Assembly: GCF_003385455.1 (NCBI RefSeq)
Contig: NZ_QNUF01000001.1
Span: 186,001-250,000 of the forward strand
Direction of reading: 5' to 3'
From: Chryseobacterium rhizosphaerae
GTDB lineage: Bacteria > Bacteroidota > Bacteroidia > Flavobacteriales > Weeksellaceae
Length of the DNA stretch: 64,000 nt
The position numbers and the translations under genes were made by a program. The notes under the pieces are model-generated. The model was given only the letters and a program-made list of their open reading frames with translations, searched no databases and had not been told where the DNA came from. Every line of letters begins with the position of its first letter. The stretch's first letter is position 1. Positions 1-7,411 of this stretch are shown here, one piece after another.

Positions 1-1
1 A

Positions 2-559
2 ATGTGTTCTCTTTACATCAATGGTAGAGCACATGGTCCGGATACGGGGATTACTACCTGTCAGCTTCACATGAGAATGTTCAAAGACGGTGAAACCATC
101 GTTATTGAACCATGGAGAAGTGCTGCTTTCCCGGTTATTAAAGACTTAATGGTAGACAGAAGTGCATTTGACAGAGTAATGGCTGCAGGTGGTTTCGTTT
201 CTGTAAATACTTCAGGAAATACGTTGGATGCGAATGCTATTCCGGTTCCTAAAGAAGATGCAGACAGAGCTATGGATGCTGCTGCTTGTATTGGATGTGG
301 AGCTTGTGTAGCAACATGTAAAAACGGATCTGCTATGTTATTCGTGGGAGCTAAAGTTTCACAGTTTGCTTTACTTCCTCAAGGTAGGGTAGAAGCAAAA
401 AGAAGAGTTCTGAACATGGTGAAAGCTATGGATGAAGAAGGATTCGGAAACTGTTCAAATACCGGAGCATGTGAAATAGAATGTCCTAAAGGTATTTCTC
501 TTGAGAATATCGCAAGAATGAACAGAGAATATATGGCTGCTCTTGTAGATCAAGGATAG
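2..559 (+). CDS. sdhB: Succinate dehydrogenase/fumarate reductase iron-sulfur subunit, 3' part
   Basis: This is the C-terminal 185 residues of the iron-sulfur subunit of succinate:quinone oxidoreductase; the true start lies upstream of the window, and the ATG at position 2 is probably internal. SdhB passes electrons from the flavin of SdhA to the membrane quinone site. Two cysteine clusters are visible: [11 protein letters not shown] (the [4Fe-4S] ligand motif) and [14 protein letters not shown] (the [3Fe-4S]-type region). The coding end is followed within 20 bases by a strong hairpin terminator, so it closes the sdh operon. The family call is firm; only the N-terminal ferredoxin-like [2Fe-2S] domain is missing because of the window edge. 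Confidence 0.93.
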   Translation: MCSLYINGRAHGPDTGITTCQLHMRMFKDGETIVIEPWRSAAFPVIKDLMVDRSAFDRVMAAGGFVSVNTSGNTLDANAIPVPKEDADRAMDAAACIGCGACVATCKNGSAMLFVGAKVSQFALLPQGRVEAKRRVLNMVKAMDEEGFGNCSNTGACEIECPKGISLENIARMNREYMAALVDQG

Positions 560-578
560 AATTGATTCAGATACATAA

Positions 579-612
579 AAAGTCGTCTTCATTTGAAGGC
601 GACTTTTTTTAT
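579..612 (+). terminator. Rho-independent terminator of the sdh operon
   Basis: A 12-bp stem (579-590 with 595-606, one wobble pair) closes an ATTT loop and runs into a T tract. It sits 20 bases after the sdhB stop. Confidence 0.85.
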
Positions 613-762
613 GCTATTGAAGCAAAAAAATGGCAATATTTTACATAAATATAAATTACGTTATATTAGTGATTTTAATATTTGAAATTTTATTTTGCTT
701 GTTTTTTTTAAATTCATTTTGTTAAAACAAAAATATTTTCATTTATAAATGTTGAATAATTC

Positions 763-770
763 TATATTTG
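763..770 (+). promoter_or_regulatory. -7 element upstream of the Cys-rich peptide gene
   Basis: TATATTTG matches the Bacteroidota -7 consensus TAnnTTTG and lies 26 bases before the ATG at 796. The preceding 150 bases are very AT-rich. No clear TTTG -33 element is present at the usual 18-20 base spacing; a TTTC at 737-740 is the nearest candidate. Confidence 0.6.
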
Positions 771-795
771 GTGATACAATAAAACAATTCTTAAA

Positions 796-1011
796 ATGAA
801 AAAACTTAAAAAAATCACAGGAGGTTTATCAAGAAATGAAATGAGAAAAGTTAATGGAGCTGGGCTGCCTCCTGAGGATCCTGAAACTCTTGCATGTCCA
901 ACAACAACATGTACTTCGAGTGACATTTGTACTAGCACATCAGGATTAGGTTCTTGTTCTTGTAAAATAGGTCCTTGGGATTCTGTTGGTGTTTGTCAAG
1001 CGCATGGATAA
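796..1011 (+). CDS. Small Cys-rich secreted peptide with GG-type (bacteriocin-like) leader
   Basis: This 71-residue precursor starts with a Lys-rich leader containing LSRNEMRKVNGAG. It resembles the double-glycine leaders of bacteriocin-like peptides of Bacteroidota; the processing site here would be the Gly21-Ala22 variant. The remaining ~49 residues hold six cysteines (34, 39, 45, 54, 56, 67) and are rich in Thr, Ser and Pro, so up to three disulfides are possible. It has its own promoter and is followed by a strong terminator and then by a gene for a membrane disulfide-forming enzyme with a C39-like N-terminal domain. I infer that the peptide is exported, trimmed and oxidised. Whether it is an antimicrobial, a signal or something else cannot be told from sequence. 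Confidence 0.75.
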   Translation: MKKLKKITGGLSRNEMRKVNGAGLPPEDPETLACPTTTCTSSDICTSTSGLGSCSCKIGPWDSVGVCQAHG

Positions 1012-1033
1012 ACAAAAAGACATTTATTTTACT

Positions 1034-1066
1034 AAAGAACGTCTCATAATTGAGACGTTCTTTTCA
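1034..1066 (+). terminator. Strong terminator after the peptide gene
   Basis: A perfect 13-bp stem (1034-1046 with 1051-1063) with a TAAT loop is followed by a short T run. It lies 22 bases after the peptide stop and should make peptide mRNA more abundant than that of the downstream membrane enzyme. Confidence 0.85.
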
Positions 1067-1120
1067 GATTGTGTCTTGCGTACATTAAAACATTTAGAAT
1101 TTAATTAAATATTTATATAA

Positions 1121-1146
1121 ATAGCTTCATGCGAAGGAGAAGCTAT
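1121..1146 (+). promoter_or_regulatory. Hairpin in the leader of the VKOR gene
   Basis: ATAGCTTC (1121-1128) pairs perfectly with GAAGCTAT (1139-1146) around a 10-base loop, 23 bases before the start codon at 1170. A weak TTTTG tail follows. It could be an RNA processing or attenuation element; no function is demonstrated by sequence alone. Confidence 0.4.
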
Positions 1147-1169
1147 TTTGTTAAAAGAATCAATTAGTT

Positions 1170-2741
1170 ATGTCATCCAACGAGGAATTAAAGCAACTAG
1201 CATCTTATTTGAAATATGAAAAGGTCTATGTAGATTTTGAAGAATTTAAATTTCAAGCAGAGACTCATCCTGACTATCCAAGCCTATTAGCATATTCAGA
1301 TACTCTTAATTTTTTTAATATACCCAATCTTGCGACAAAACTATCATTAGAGGAAATAGAAGAAATAGATAATATAGATAGTTATGTGGCATTACTTGCA
1401 GAAGATAATCTTGTACCATCTTTATATCATGTAGAAAAGCGAGGGAATTTTTATTATTATAAAAAAGGAAAAAAAGAAGTTGAAAATAGTAGAAACGATT
1501 TTTTGAAGGTTTGGCAAAATATTGTTTTCCTCATAGACAAACCAGAAGAGGAAGAAAAAAATACAAAATATTTTAACTCATTTTCATTATTACTCATATT
1601 TTCATTTTGCATACTTGGTTTGATATACTTTTGTTCAAATTCTATCCTAGCTATAATCTTTGGTGCAACTTCAATTTTGGGGATTTTTTTATCTTTAGAG
1701 GCATTAAAAACCGAGCTAGGAATTGAGTCACAAGTATCAAAGTCTTTTTGTAAAACTATTCCTAATGCAGATTGTGCACAGGTTATTAATTCTAAAAAGA
1801 ATAAATGGCTTGCTAAAGTTAAGATTAGTGATATCAGTATGTGGTTTTTTACTTCGCAAATTCTTAGTTTATTTGTTTTTGCAGTAGCAAATAGTATTGA
1901 TGCTTTTTCTAGCTATATGTTTCTTGGAATAATGTTTTCTATTCCTTTAACTTTTTTTTCTATTTATTTTCAATATAAAATAGAGAAAAGTTGGTGTCCG
2001 ATCTGTCTATCTATAATATTGGTCATTTACATACAATTCGTTGTACTTTTTTTTCTAAATACAGGTTTTTATTTTTCAGAGAAAAATATGATGTTGTTTA
2101 TTTTTTGTTTTTTACTTATAGGTGGTTTAATATACTTATTAAAACCATTTTTTTTAGAACATAAGGAAATGAAAGAAGATTATATTAAACAATTACGTTT
2201 TTCAAAAAATTATGACCTATTTAAAAATACTTTGTTAAAATCAAAACAGGTTTTTTTTAAAAAAGAAGTTATTATTTTAGGTAATCCAAACGCATTAAAA
2301 AGAATTTCTATAATAACAAGCCCAATGTGTGGACATTGTAAAAATGTTCATGAAATTATTGATGACATCTTTAATATGTATTCAGATGAGATTGCAATAA
2401 GTATTAGATTTAATTATTATAACAATAATGATATTGATGTTCAAAATCTTCTATTTACTCTGGTTGAAATCCATAGAAATAATGGTGATATAAGTTTTGT
2501 TAATGCATTACATGATTGGTTTAATCATAGAGATTTTGATAGTTGGTTTTTTAAGCATGGGAGAACTGAGAAAAATTCTATGATACAATCTGAATTAGAA
2601 GAAATAACCATAGAAAATACTGAAAATGGAATTAATTTTACACCCGATATTTATTTTAATCAATTTAACTATCCAAAAATATATACTCGTAATAATTTAA
2701 AATACTTCATTGCGGATTGGATAGATGATGAAAATATATAA
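1170..2741 (+). CDS. C39-like / vitamin K epoxide reductase / thioredoxin fusion membrane protein
   Basis: This 523-residue protein is predicted to form disulfides in exported peptides. Residues 1-125 resemble a C39 peptidase domain but contain no cysteine, so the domain is probably proteolytically dead and could bind leaders instead. Residues ~135-330 hold about six hydrophobic membrane segments and the VKOR signatures: the loop pair C194/C202 and the quinone-side C276-P-I-C279. Residues ~375-523 are a thioredoxin-like domain with C387-G-H-C390, expected outside the membrane as the partner that oxidises substrate. VKOR-Trx fusions are known bacterial replacements for DsbB-DsbA. It sits directly after a six-cysteine GG-leader peptide gene, which is the likely substrate. 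The call on domains is strong; the substrate is inferred. Confidence 0.82.
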   Translation: MSSNEELKQLASYLKYEKVYVDFEEFKFQAETHPDYPSLLAYSDTLNFFNIPNLATKLSLEEIEEIDNIDSYVALLAEDNLVPSLYHVEKRGNFYYYKKGKKEVENSRNDFLKVWQNIVFLIDKPEEEEKNTKYFNSFSLLLIFSFCILGLIYFCSNSILAIIFGATSILGIFLSLEALKTELGIESQVSKSFCKTIPNADCAQVINSKKNKWLAKVKISDISMWFFTSQILSLFVFAVANSIDAFSSYMFLGIMFSIPLTFFSIYFQYKIEKSWCPICLSIILVIYIQFVVLFFLNTGFYFSEKNMMLFIFCFLLIGGLIYLLKPFFLEHKEMKEDYIKQLRFSKNYDLFKNTLLKSKQVFFKKEVIILGNPNALKRISIITSPMCGHCKNVHEIIDDIFNMYSDEIAISIRFNYYNNNDIDVQNLLFTLVEIHRNNGDISFVNALHDWFNHRDFDSWFFKHGRTEKNSMIQSELEEITIENTENGINFTPDIYFNQFNYPKIYTRNNLKYFIADWIDDENI

Positions 2742-2800
2742 TGCCAATAAGGTTGGTTTTTATTTTATTCTGAGAAATGTTTTTTTAATTTCAACTAATA

Positions 2801-2831
2801 TTTCTCTATGTGTATAAAAATTGTATTTTTG
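2801..2831 (+). promoter_or_regulatory. Promoter of the TlpA-like lipoprotein gene
   Basis: TTTC at 2801-2804, a 19-base spacer and TATTTTTG at 2824-2831 fit the Bacteroidota -33/-7 promoter pattern. The start codon follows at 2852. Confidence 0.55.
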
Positions 2832-2851
2832 CTTAACTTATAAATTTAATA

Positions 2852-4390
2852 ATGAGAAAATATCTTTTATTGTTTATCATCACTATTTTTGTGATGTCTT
2901 GCTCTAAAAAAGTTGATGTAAAAGGAAAAATAACGGGTGGGTCTCCACTGGAAAGAATTGAACTTATAGAAGCTTCTGGTGTTGCAACTCTACCTTTAGT
3001 TAACTTGGGTTTAGATAAAGATGGTAATTTTTCTGGCTCTTTTGATGCTCCTAAAAATGGCATGTATGAAATTAGTTATGGAGGAAAAAGAAATATAATT
3101 TACTTAAAGGCTGGACAAACTTTAAATATTTCAGGTAATGGGGCTACGTTTCCAACGGAATATATAATTACTGGTGATGCTAAGAAAAATAATGATTTCT
3201 TTGTTGCAACACAAAAATATTTGGTGAACTATGCGCAAAAGATCAACATTCAAGAGTTGATGGCAAGAGATGAGAAAACTTTTTTACAAGGAGTTCAAAA
3301 AATAGAAGGTGATATCAAAACAAATATTGAAGAAAATATTAAGAAGTTTAACCCTGATAATGACGTTGTTGAATGGAAGAAGATTGATGTTGCAAGTACT
3401 ATATTATCTGTAATGGCTCAATATGAGATGGTAAAGAAAATGTCTGGAGATCCTTCTTTTAAAGTTTCAAAGGCATTTACTGATTTTGAAAATAAATTAC
3501 AACAGGATAAGGATAAAATGCTAAAGATCAGTCCTACTTATAGAAGTTATTTGTTGAATAAATATAATTCTGATTTTCAGAAATTTGCAGAGCCAAGAGC
3601 TTCTAAAAATCCAAGCGTTACTTTGTCGGAGTTATTCACTGAATTTATGAAAAGTAAGAAAGATACTCCACAACTAACAAAAGACTATCTGCTGTCTTTT
3701 GTGATTGCACAAGATATTCGTCCTGGGATTGATCCTAAAGCTCTAGATAAAATTTCTAAAATTATTGATGATAATATCAAAGATAATGAGATTAAGAAAG
3801 GATTAAAAAATATTGAATTAGCAATTGCTGGAAATAAGATTGGAACAGTAGCTCCGGAAGCTCCTTTGGTGAAACAGGACGGAAAGGCTTATAATCTTTC
3901 TGAAAATAAAGGAAAACCTTATATGCTATTCTTTTATGCATCTTGGAATCCTTATATCAGCGAAGCTACAGTACCTGTATTGAAAGAAGTTGTTAACTTT
4001 TATAAGTCTAAAATGAACTTTGTGTTTGTCAATGTAGATGATACAAAAGATCAGTTTGTAAAAACCAGCAATTCTCTATTGAAAGGTATTCAGGGAGTAA
4101 ATGTTTACGGAGAAAAAGGAATGGAGTCTGAGATCGCTAAAAAATATGGTGTATACGGATTTAAATTACCTTGTTTTGTAATCATAGACAAAGATGGTAA
4201 AATTGCCAGCAGATCATTTGTGAACCTGGGAGAACAGGAATTGGTAACTATTTTGGATAAATTGACAGGTCTTGCAGCGCCAAGAGTAGATCAAGCTCCA
4301 CAACAAATGCCACAAGGATTACAAGTGGATCCGTCTGCACAGCAACAGGCTCCACAACCGGCAAATCCACAACCAGCTCAAACGAAATAA
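2852..4390 (+). CDS. TlpA/DUF4369-type lipoprotein lacking the CxxC redox motif
   Basis: The 512-residue product starts with a lipoprotein signal (lipobox VMSC, lipid-modified Cys17). A DUF4369-like beta domain (~20-110) and a helical middle follow, then a thioredoxin/AhpC-TSA-like domain (~335-465) as in Bacteroidota TlpA-family thiol:disulfide oxidoreductases. The active site should read W-C-x-x-C, but residues 365-370 read WNPYIS: both cysteines are replaced (N366, I369). The cis-Pro region (KLPCFVIIDKDGK) is kept. It therefore cannot act as a CxxC oxidoreductase and may be a chaperone or scaffold. The last ~40 residues are Pro/Gln/Ala-rich and look disordered. It has its own promoter, so coupling to the VKOR gene is only by proximity. 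Confidence 0.8.
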   Translation: MRKYLLLFIITIFVMSCSKKVDVKGKITGGSPLERIELIEASGVATLPLVNLGLDKDGNFSGSFDAPKNGMYEISYGGKRNIIYLKAGQTLNISGNGATFPTEYIITGDAKKNNDFFVATQKYLVNYAQKINIQELMARDEKTFLQGVQKIEGDIKTNIEENIKKFNPDNDVVEWKKIDVASTILSVMAQYEMVKKMSGDPSFKVSKAFTDFENKLQQDKDKMLKISPTYRSYLLNKYNSDFQKFAEPRASKNPSVTLSELFTEFMKSKKDTPQLTKDYLLSFVIAQDIRPGIDPKALDKISKIIDDNIKDNEIKKGLKNIELAIAGNKIGTVAPEAPLVKQDGKAYNLSENKGKPYMLFFYASWNPYISEATVPVLKEVVNFYKSKMNFVFVNVDDTKDQFVKTSNSLLKGIQGVNVYGEKGMESEIAKKYGVYGFKLPCFVIIDKDGKIASRSFVNLGEQELVTILDKLTGLAAPRVDQAPQQMPQGLQVDPSAQQQAPQPANPQPAQTK

Positions 4391-4410
4391 TAAACTTTAA
4401 CATAGATGGA

Positions 4411-4440
4411 AACCTTATCTTCGGATAAGGTTTTTTTTTA
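4411..4440 (+). terminator. Terminator after the TlpA-like gene
   Basis: AACCTTATC (4411-4419), a TTCG tetraloop and GATAAGGTT (4424-4432) form a perfect stem followed by a long T run. Confidence 0.88.
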
Positions 4441-4443
4441 TTG

Positions 4444-4562
4444 TATTTTTGCAGAATTAAACCGAAAGTTTTCTTTCGGCTGTATTAGAAAAAATAGAAA
4501 TAGAGATGTAGGAATGAAACCTTCCGGTTTCGTCCTGCCATTAAAAGAAATTGAGTTTACGG
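4444..4562 (+). promoter_or_regulatory. rlmD promoter and hairpin-containing leader
   Basis: TATTTTTG at 4444-4451 fits the -7 consensus. The ~110-base leader that follows contains CCGAAAG (4462-4468) paired with CTTTCGG (4473-4479) around TTTT, and a second small hairpin AAACC/GGTTT near 4518-4530. Neither is followed by a T run long enough for a convincing terminator. Confidence 0.45.
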
Positions 4563-5972
4563 ATGAAAAAGAAGAAGAAAGATATAATTCTTGAAAATAT
4601 TAAGTTATTCGGAGCAGGGGCAAAAGGTGTCGCGATTGGAAAAACAGAAGAAGGAAAAACAGTACTGATCTCAGGAGCGGTTCCGGGAGATGTAGTGAAT
4701 GCAAGAGTAAAAAAATCCAAATCCAAATATTATGAGGCAGAAACTGTAGAAGTTGTGGAGCCTTCAGCATTTAGAGTAGAGCCTAAATGTATTCATTTTG
4801 GAACGTGCGGTGGATGCAAGTGGCAAAATATGAGCTACGAGAAACAGCTTGACTTTAAGCAGGAAGAAGTATACAATAATATTAAGAGAATCGGAGGGAT
4901 TGACGAGTTTGAAACGGTTCCGATCTTAGGGGCTGAAGAGCAGTATTTCTACAGAAACAAAATGGAGTTCTCTTTCTCTAACGCAAGATGGCTTACACAG
5001 TATGAAATAAGCTCTGAAGAAAATTTTGGCAGTAAGGATGCTCTGGGCTTCCATATCCCGGGAATGTGGAGTAAGATTCTCGATCTTAAAGAATGTTTTC
5101 TTCAGGAAGACCCTTCCAATGCAATACGACTTGCCGTAAAACAATATGGTGTCAACAATGGATTGGATTTCTTTGATGTGAGAAATCAGGAAGGTTTCTT
5201 AAGAACTTTAATGATGAGACAAAACTCTAAAGGGGAATGGATGGTACTATTCCAGCTTTATAGAGAAGAAAAAGAAAACAGAGAAAAACTTTTCGAATTT
5301 TTACTGGAGAAGTTTCCACAGATCAAAACGTTGGTATACGCTATTAATCCAAAACAGAATGATTCAATCTATGATTTAAATATCAATGTTTATTTTGGAG
5401 AAGGATATCTGATGGAAGAAATGGATGGACTAAAGTTTAAAATAGGACCAAAATCATTTTTTCAAACCAATTATAAACAGGCTTTAGAATTATATAGAAA
5501 AACATTAGAATTTGCAGACCTGAAAGGGGATGAAGTGGTTTATGACCTTTATACAGGAACAGGAACTATAGCACAATATGTAGCAAGAAATGCAAAACAG
5601 GTAATAGGAATAGAATCTGTGCAGGAAGCTATAGACGCGGCAATAGAACACGCTGAATTAAATGGTCTTACCAATTGTACTTTCTATTGTGGAGATATGA
5701 AAAATGTTTTTAATGATGAATTCATGGAAAATCATCCTAAGGCGGATGTTTTAATCACGGATCCACCAAGGGACGGAATGCACCAGAAAGTAGTAGAGCA
5801 AATCTTAAAGCTTGCCCCGGAAAAAGTAGTCTATGTGAGCTGTAACTCAGCAACACAGGCGAGAGATCTGGCACTGATGAAAGATCATTATACTTTGGTG
5901 AAAATATTACCGGTAGATATGTTCCCACAAACCCATCACGTGGAAAACATTGCTTTATTGGTTAAAAAATAA
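4563..5972 (+). CDS. rlmD: 23S rRNA (uracil-5-)-methyltransferase, RlmD/RumA type
   Basis: The enzyme transfers a methyl group from SAM to C5 of a uridine in 23S rRNA (U1939 in E. coli). The 469-residue protein has an N-terminal TRAM RNA-binding domain (~1-70), an iron-sulfur cluster motif C76-x5-C82-G-G-C85 with a likely fourth ligand C178, a SAM-binding motif DLYTGTGT, the DPPRDG loop, the catalytic nucleophile C427 in YVSCNSAT and the general base E461 in HHVENIALL. The ATG at 4563 is preferred over an in-frame TTG at 4551, which only adds MSLR. Family members include RlmD, RlmC and TrmA; the cluster plus TRAM domain favour RlmD. Confidence 0.92.
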   Translation: MKKKKKDIILENIKLFGAGAKGVAIGKTEEGKTVLISGAVPGDVVNARVKKSKSKYYEAETVEVVEPSAFRVEPKCIHFGTCGGCKWQNMSYEKQLDFKQEEVYNNIKRIGGIDEFETVPILGAEEQYFYRNKMEFSFSNARWLTQYEISSEENFGSKDALGFHIPGMWSKILDLKECFLQEDPSNAIRLAVKQYGVNNGLDFFDVRNQEGFLRTLMMRQNSKGEWMVLFQLYREEKENREKLFEFLLEKFPQIKTLVYAINPKQNDSIYDLNINVYFGEGYLMEEMDGLKFKIGPKSFFQTNYKQALELYRKTLEFADLKGDEVVYDLYTGTGTIAQYVARNAKQVIGIESVQEAIDAAIEHAELNGLTNCTFYCGDMKNVFNDEFMENHPKADVLITDPPRDGMHQKVVEQILKLAPEKVVYVSCNSATQARDLALMKDHYTLVKILPVDMFPQTHHVENIALLVKK

Positions 5973-6003
5973 ATTTATTTAAATTTGAATTTCAAATCTT
6001 AGT

Positions 6004-6480
6004 ATGAGATACTTTAAATTTTTCATAATAACCTGCCTTTTGGGAATGCTTTTTTCCTGTGGTGGAGACGATGATATCTGCGAAAGTGGAGAAGGAACCC
6101 CGAGAATGAAAGTGGCATTTAGATCAGCGGAATCGGGAAAAGACAGAACATTGGATTCGTTATATGTAGCCGTTGATTACGGTTCCGGAAAAGTTCAGTT
6201 AGGAGGAGTAGCGAAAGCCGATTCCAAACTTATTCCTTTAAGAGTAGATGACTCTCCATATACTGATGTGTATTTTAGATTAACTAATAAGGGAGCTGAA
6301 GCCAAAGTGAGAGTGAAGTACACGACAAAGTCTACCTATGTATCTCCTGGATGTGGTATGAAAAAAGCATATGAGAATTTAACCTCAGAATTAATAACTC
6401 CCAATCCTGTTCAAAACCTGGAAGCCGGACAAAATCAAATAGAGAATGAAGACAAGACTAATCTTTACCTTCTTTTTTAG
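6004..6480 (+). CDS. DUF6452-type lipoprotein
   Basis: This 158-residue protein has a lipoprotein signal peptide (lipobox MLFSC) followed by a GGDDD stretch, typical of Bacteroidota lipoproteins destined for the outer membrane or surface. The rest is predicted beta-rich and resembles the DUF6452 family, usually found next to a DUF6048 gene. It lies 31 bases after rlmD in the same direction, and its 3' end overlaps the next gene by 35 bases, which suggests translational coupling. The function of the family is unknown. Confidence 0.72.
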   Translation: MRYFKFFIITCLLGMLFSCGGDDDICESGEGTPRMKVAFRSAESGKDRTLDSLYVAVDYGSGKVQLGGVAKADSKLIPLRVDDSPYTDVYFRLTNKGAEAKVRVKYTTKSTYVSPGCGMKKAYENLTSELITPNPVQNLEAGQNQIENEDKTNLYLLF

Positions 6481-7105
6481 TATACTAGGAATACTGAGCT
6501 GGGCACAGGATAAGAAAGAGACCAAAAAAGAACAATTAAAATATGAACCTAATTTTATGGTTGGTTTTGATGTTCTTAATACAGGGGCCGCTTTCTTTTC
6601 AGACAGGAAATTGTATCAGGGATTTATTTCTTCAAAAATAAGAGGAAATGTTCATGCTGTTGCTGAAGCTGGATTTGAGAAAAATATATATCAGAAAAAT
6701 GGATATGATGCCAAAGTAAATGGACCCTTTGTTAAATTAGGTGCATTTTATATGTTGGCGAAAGATGCAGAAAATGAATTCAATGGTTTCTACGCAGGAG
6801 GAAAATTGGGTGGATCATTTTATAAACAGGAATATATGGCCATACCGGTGCGTGGATTTGGGGGAAGCAGCTCTTCGGTAGCATTTCCTTCTTCATCACA
6901 ATCCTCTTTTTGGCTGGAAGGAACATTGGGAGGCAGGGTACAGCTCTTTGAATCCAATTTCTATATTGATGTCAATCTGCAGCCCCGTTATTTGGTATAT
7001 ACTACAAAACAGGACGATATATCCCCCATGATTATTCCAGGATTTGGAAGAAGCTCTTCCAAATTTAATATGGGATTTGCATGGAATATAGCATATAAAT
7101 TTTAA
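6446..7105 (+). CDS. DUF6048-type outer membrane beta-barrel-like protein
   Basis: The 219-residue product starts with a clear Sec signal (FFFSILGILSWAQ, cleavage after WAQ). It has alternating hydrophobic beta strands with Gly-rich turns and ends in an aromatic residue (NIAYKF), as expected for a small outer membrane barrel. It resembles the DUF6048 family that accompanies DUF6452. The start at 6446 lies inside the preceding gene (35-base overlap, different frame). The pair probably acts together in the envelope; no activity is known. Confidence 0.72.
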   Translation: MKTRLIFTFFFSILGILSWAQDKKETKKEQLKYEPNFMVGFDVLNTGAAFFSDRKLYQGFISSKIRGNVHAVAEAGFEKNIYQKNGYDAKVNGPFVKLGAFYMLAKDAENEFNGFYAGGKLGGSFYKQEYMAIPVRGFGGSSSSVAFPSSSQSSFWLEGTLGGRVQLFESNFYIDVNLQPRYLVYTTKQDDISPMIIPGFGRSSSKFNMGFAWNIAYKF

Positions 7106-7130
7106 AAGGAGCGTTGAGCTCCTTTTTTTT
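7105..7130 (+). terminator. Terminator of the rlmD operon
   Basis: AAAGGAGC (7105-7112) and GCTCCTTT (7118-7125) pair perfectly around GTTGA, followed by T8. It begins in the stop codon of the preceding gene. Confidence 0.85.
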
Positions 7131-7380
7131 TGTGATTACGTTTTATAGGGAAGTAAACTGGTCTTCATTCCGGCTTACTTTTATGATAAGACTAATTGTG
7201 ATATTATAATAGTATATCCGGTAAAAGTGCCATGTTTATTACGAAAGTTTTTGTTTTTTGTCTATATTGAAAAACTAAATTTTTGAATTGTTTTTGTGTT
7301 ATTATAATGTATTTTACTTTTGATTGTCGTATTTGTTTTAAATAATGATTAAAATTTAATAATTAGTAGTATAAAATAAT

Positions 7381-7388
7381 TATATTTG
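7381..7388 (+). promoter_or_regulatory. -7 element of the metalloprotease gene
   Basis: TATATTTG lies 23 bases before the ATG at 7412. The rest of the 306-base gap after the DUF6048 gene is AT-rich and shows no ORF or further structure beyond the terminator. Confidence 0.65.
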
Positions 7389-7411
7389 GAAAAAAATATA
7401 ATTAACTTTTT

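Noticed and set aside
4406..4594. 62-codon frame between the TlpA-like gene and rlmD
   Set aside because: It runs through a terminator hairpin and the rlmD promoter and overlaps the rlmD start; no recognisable protein.
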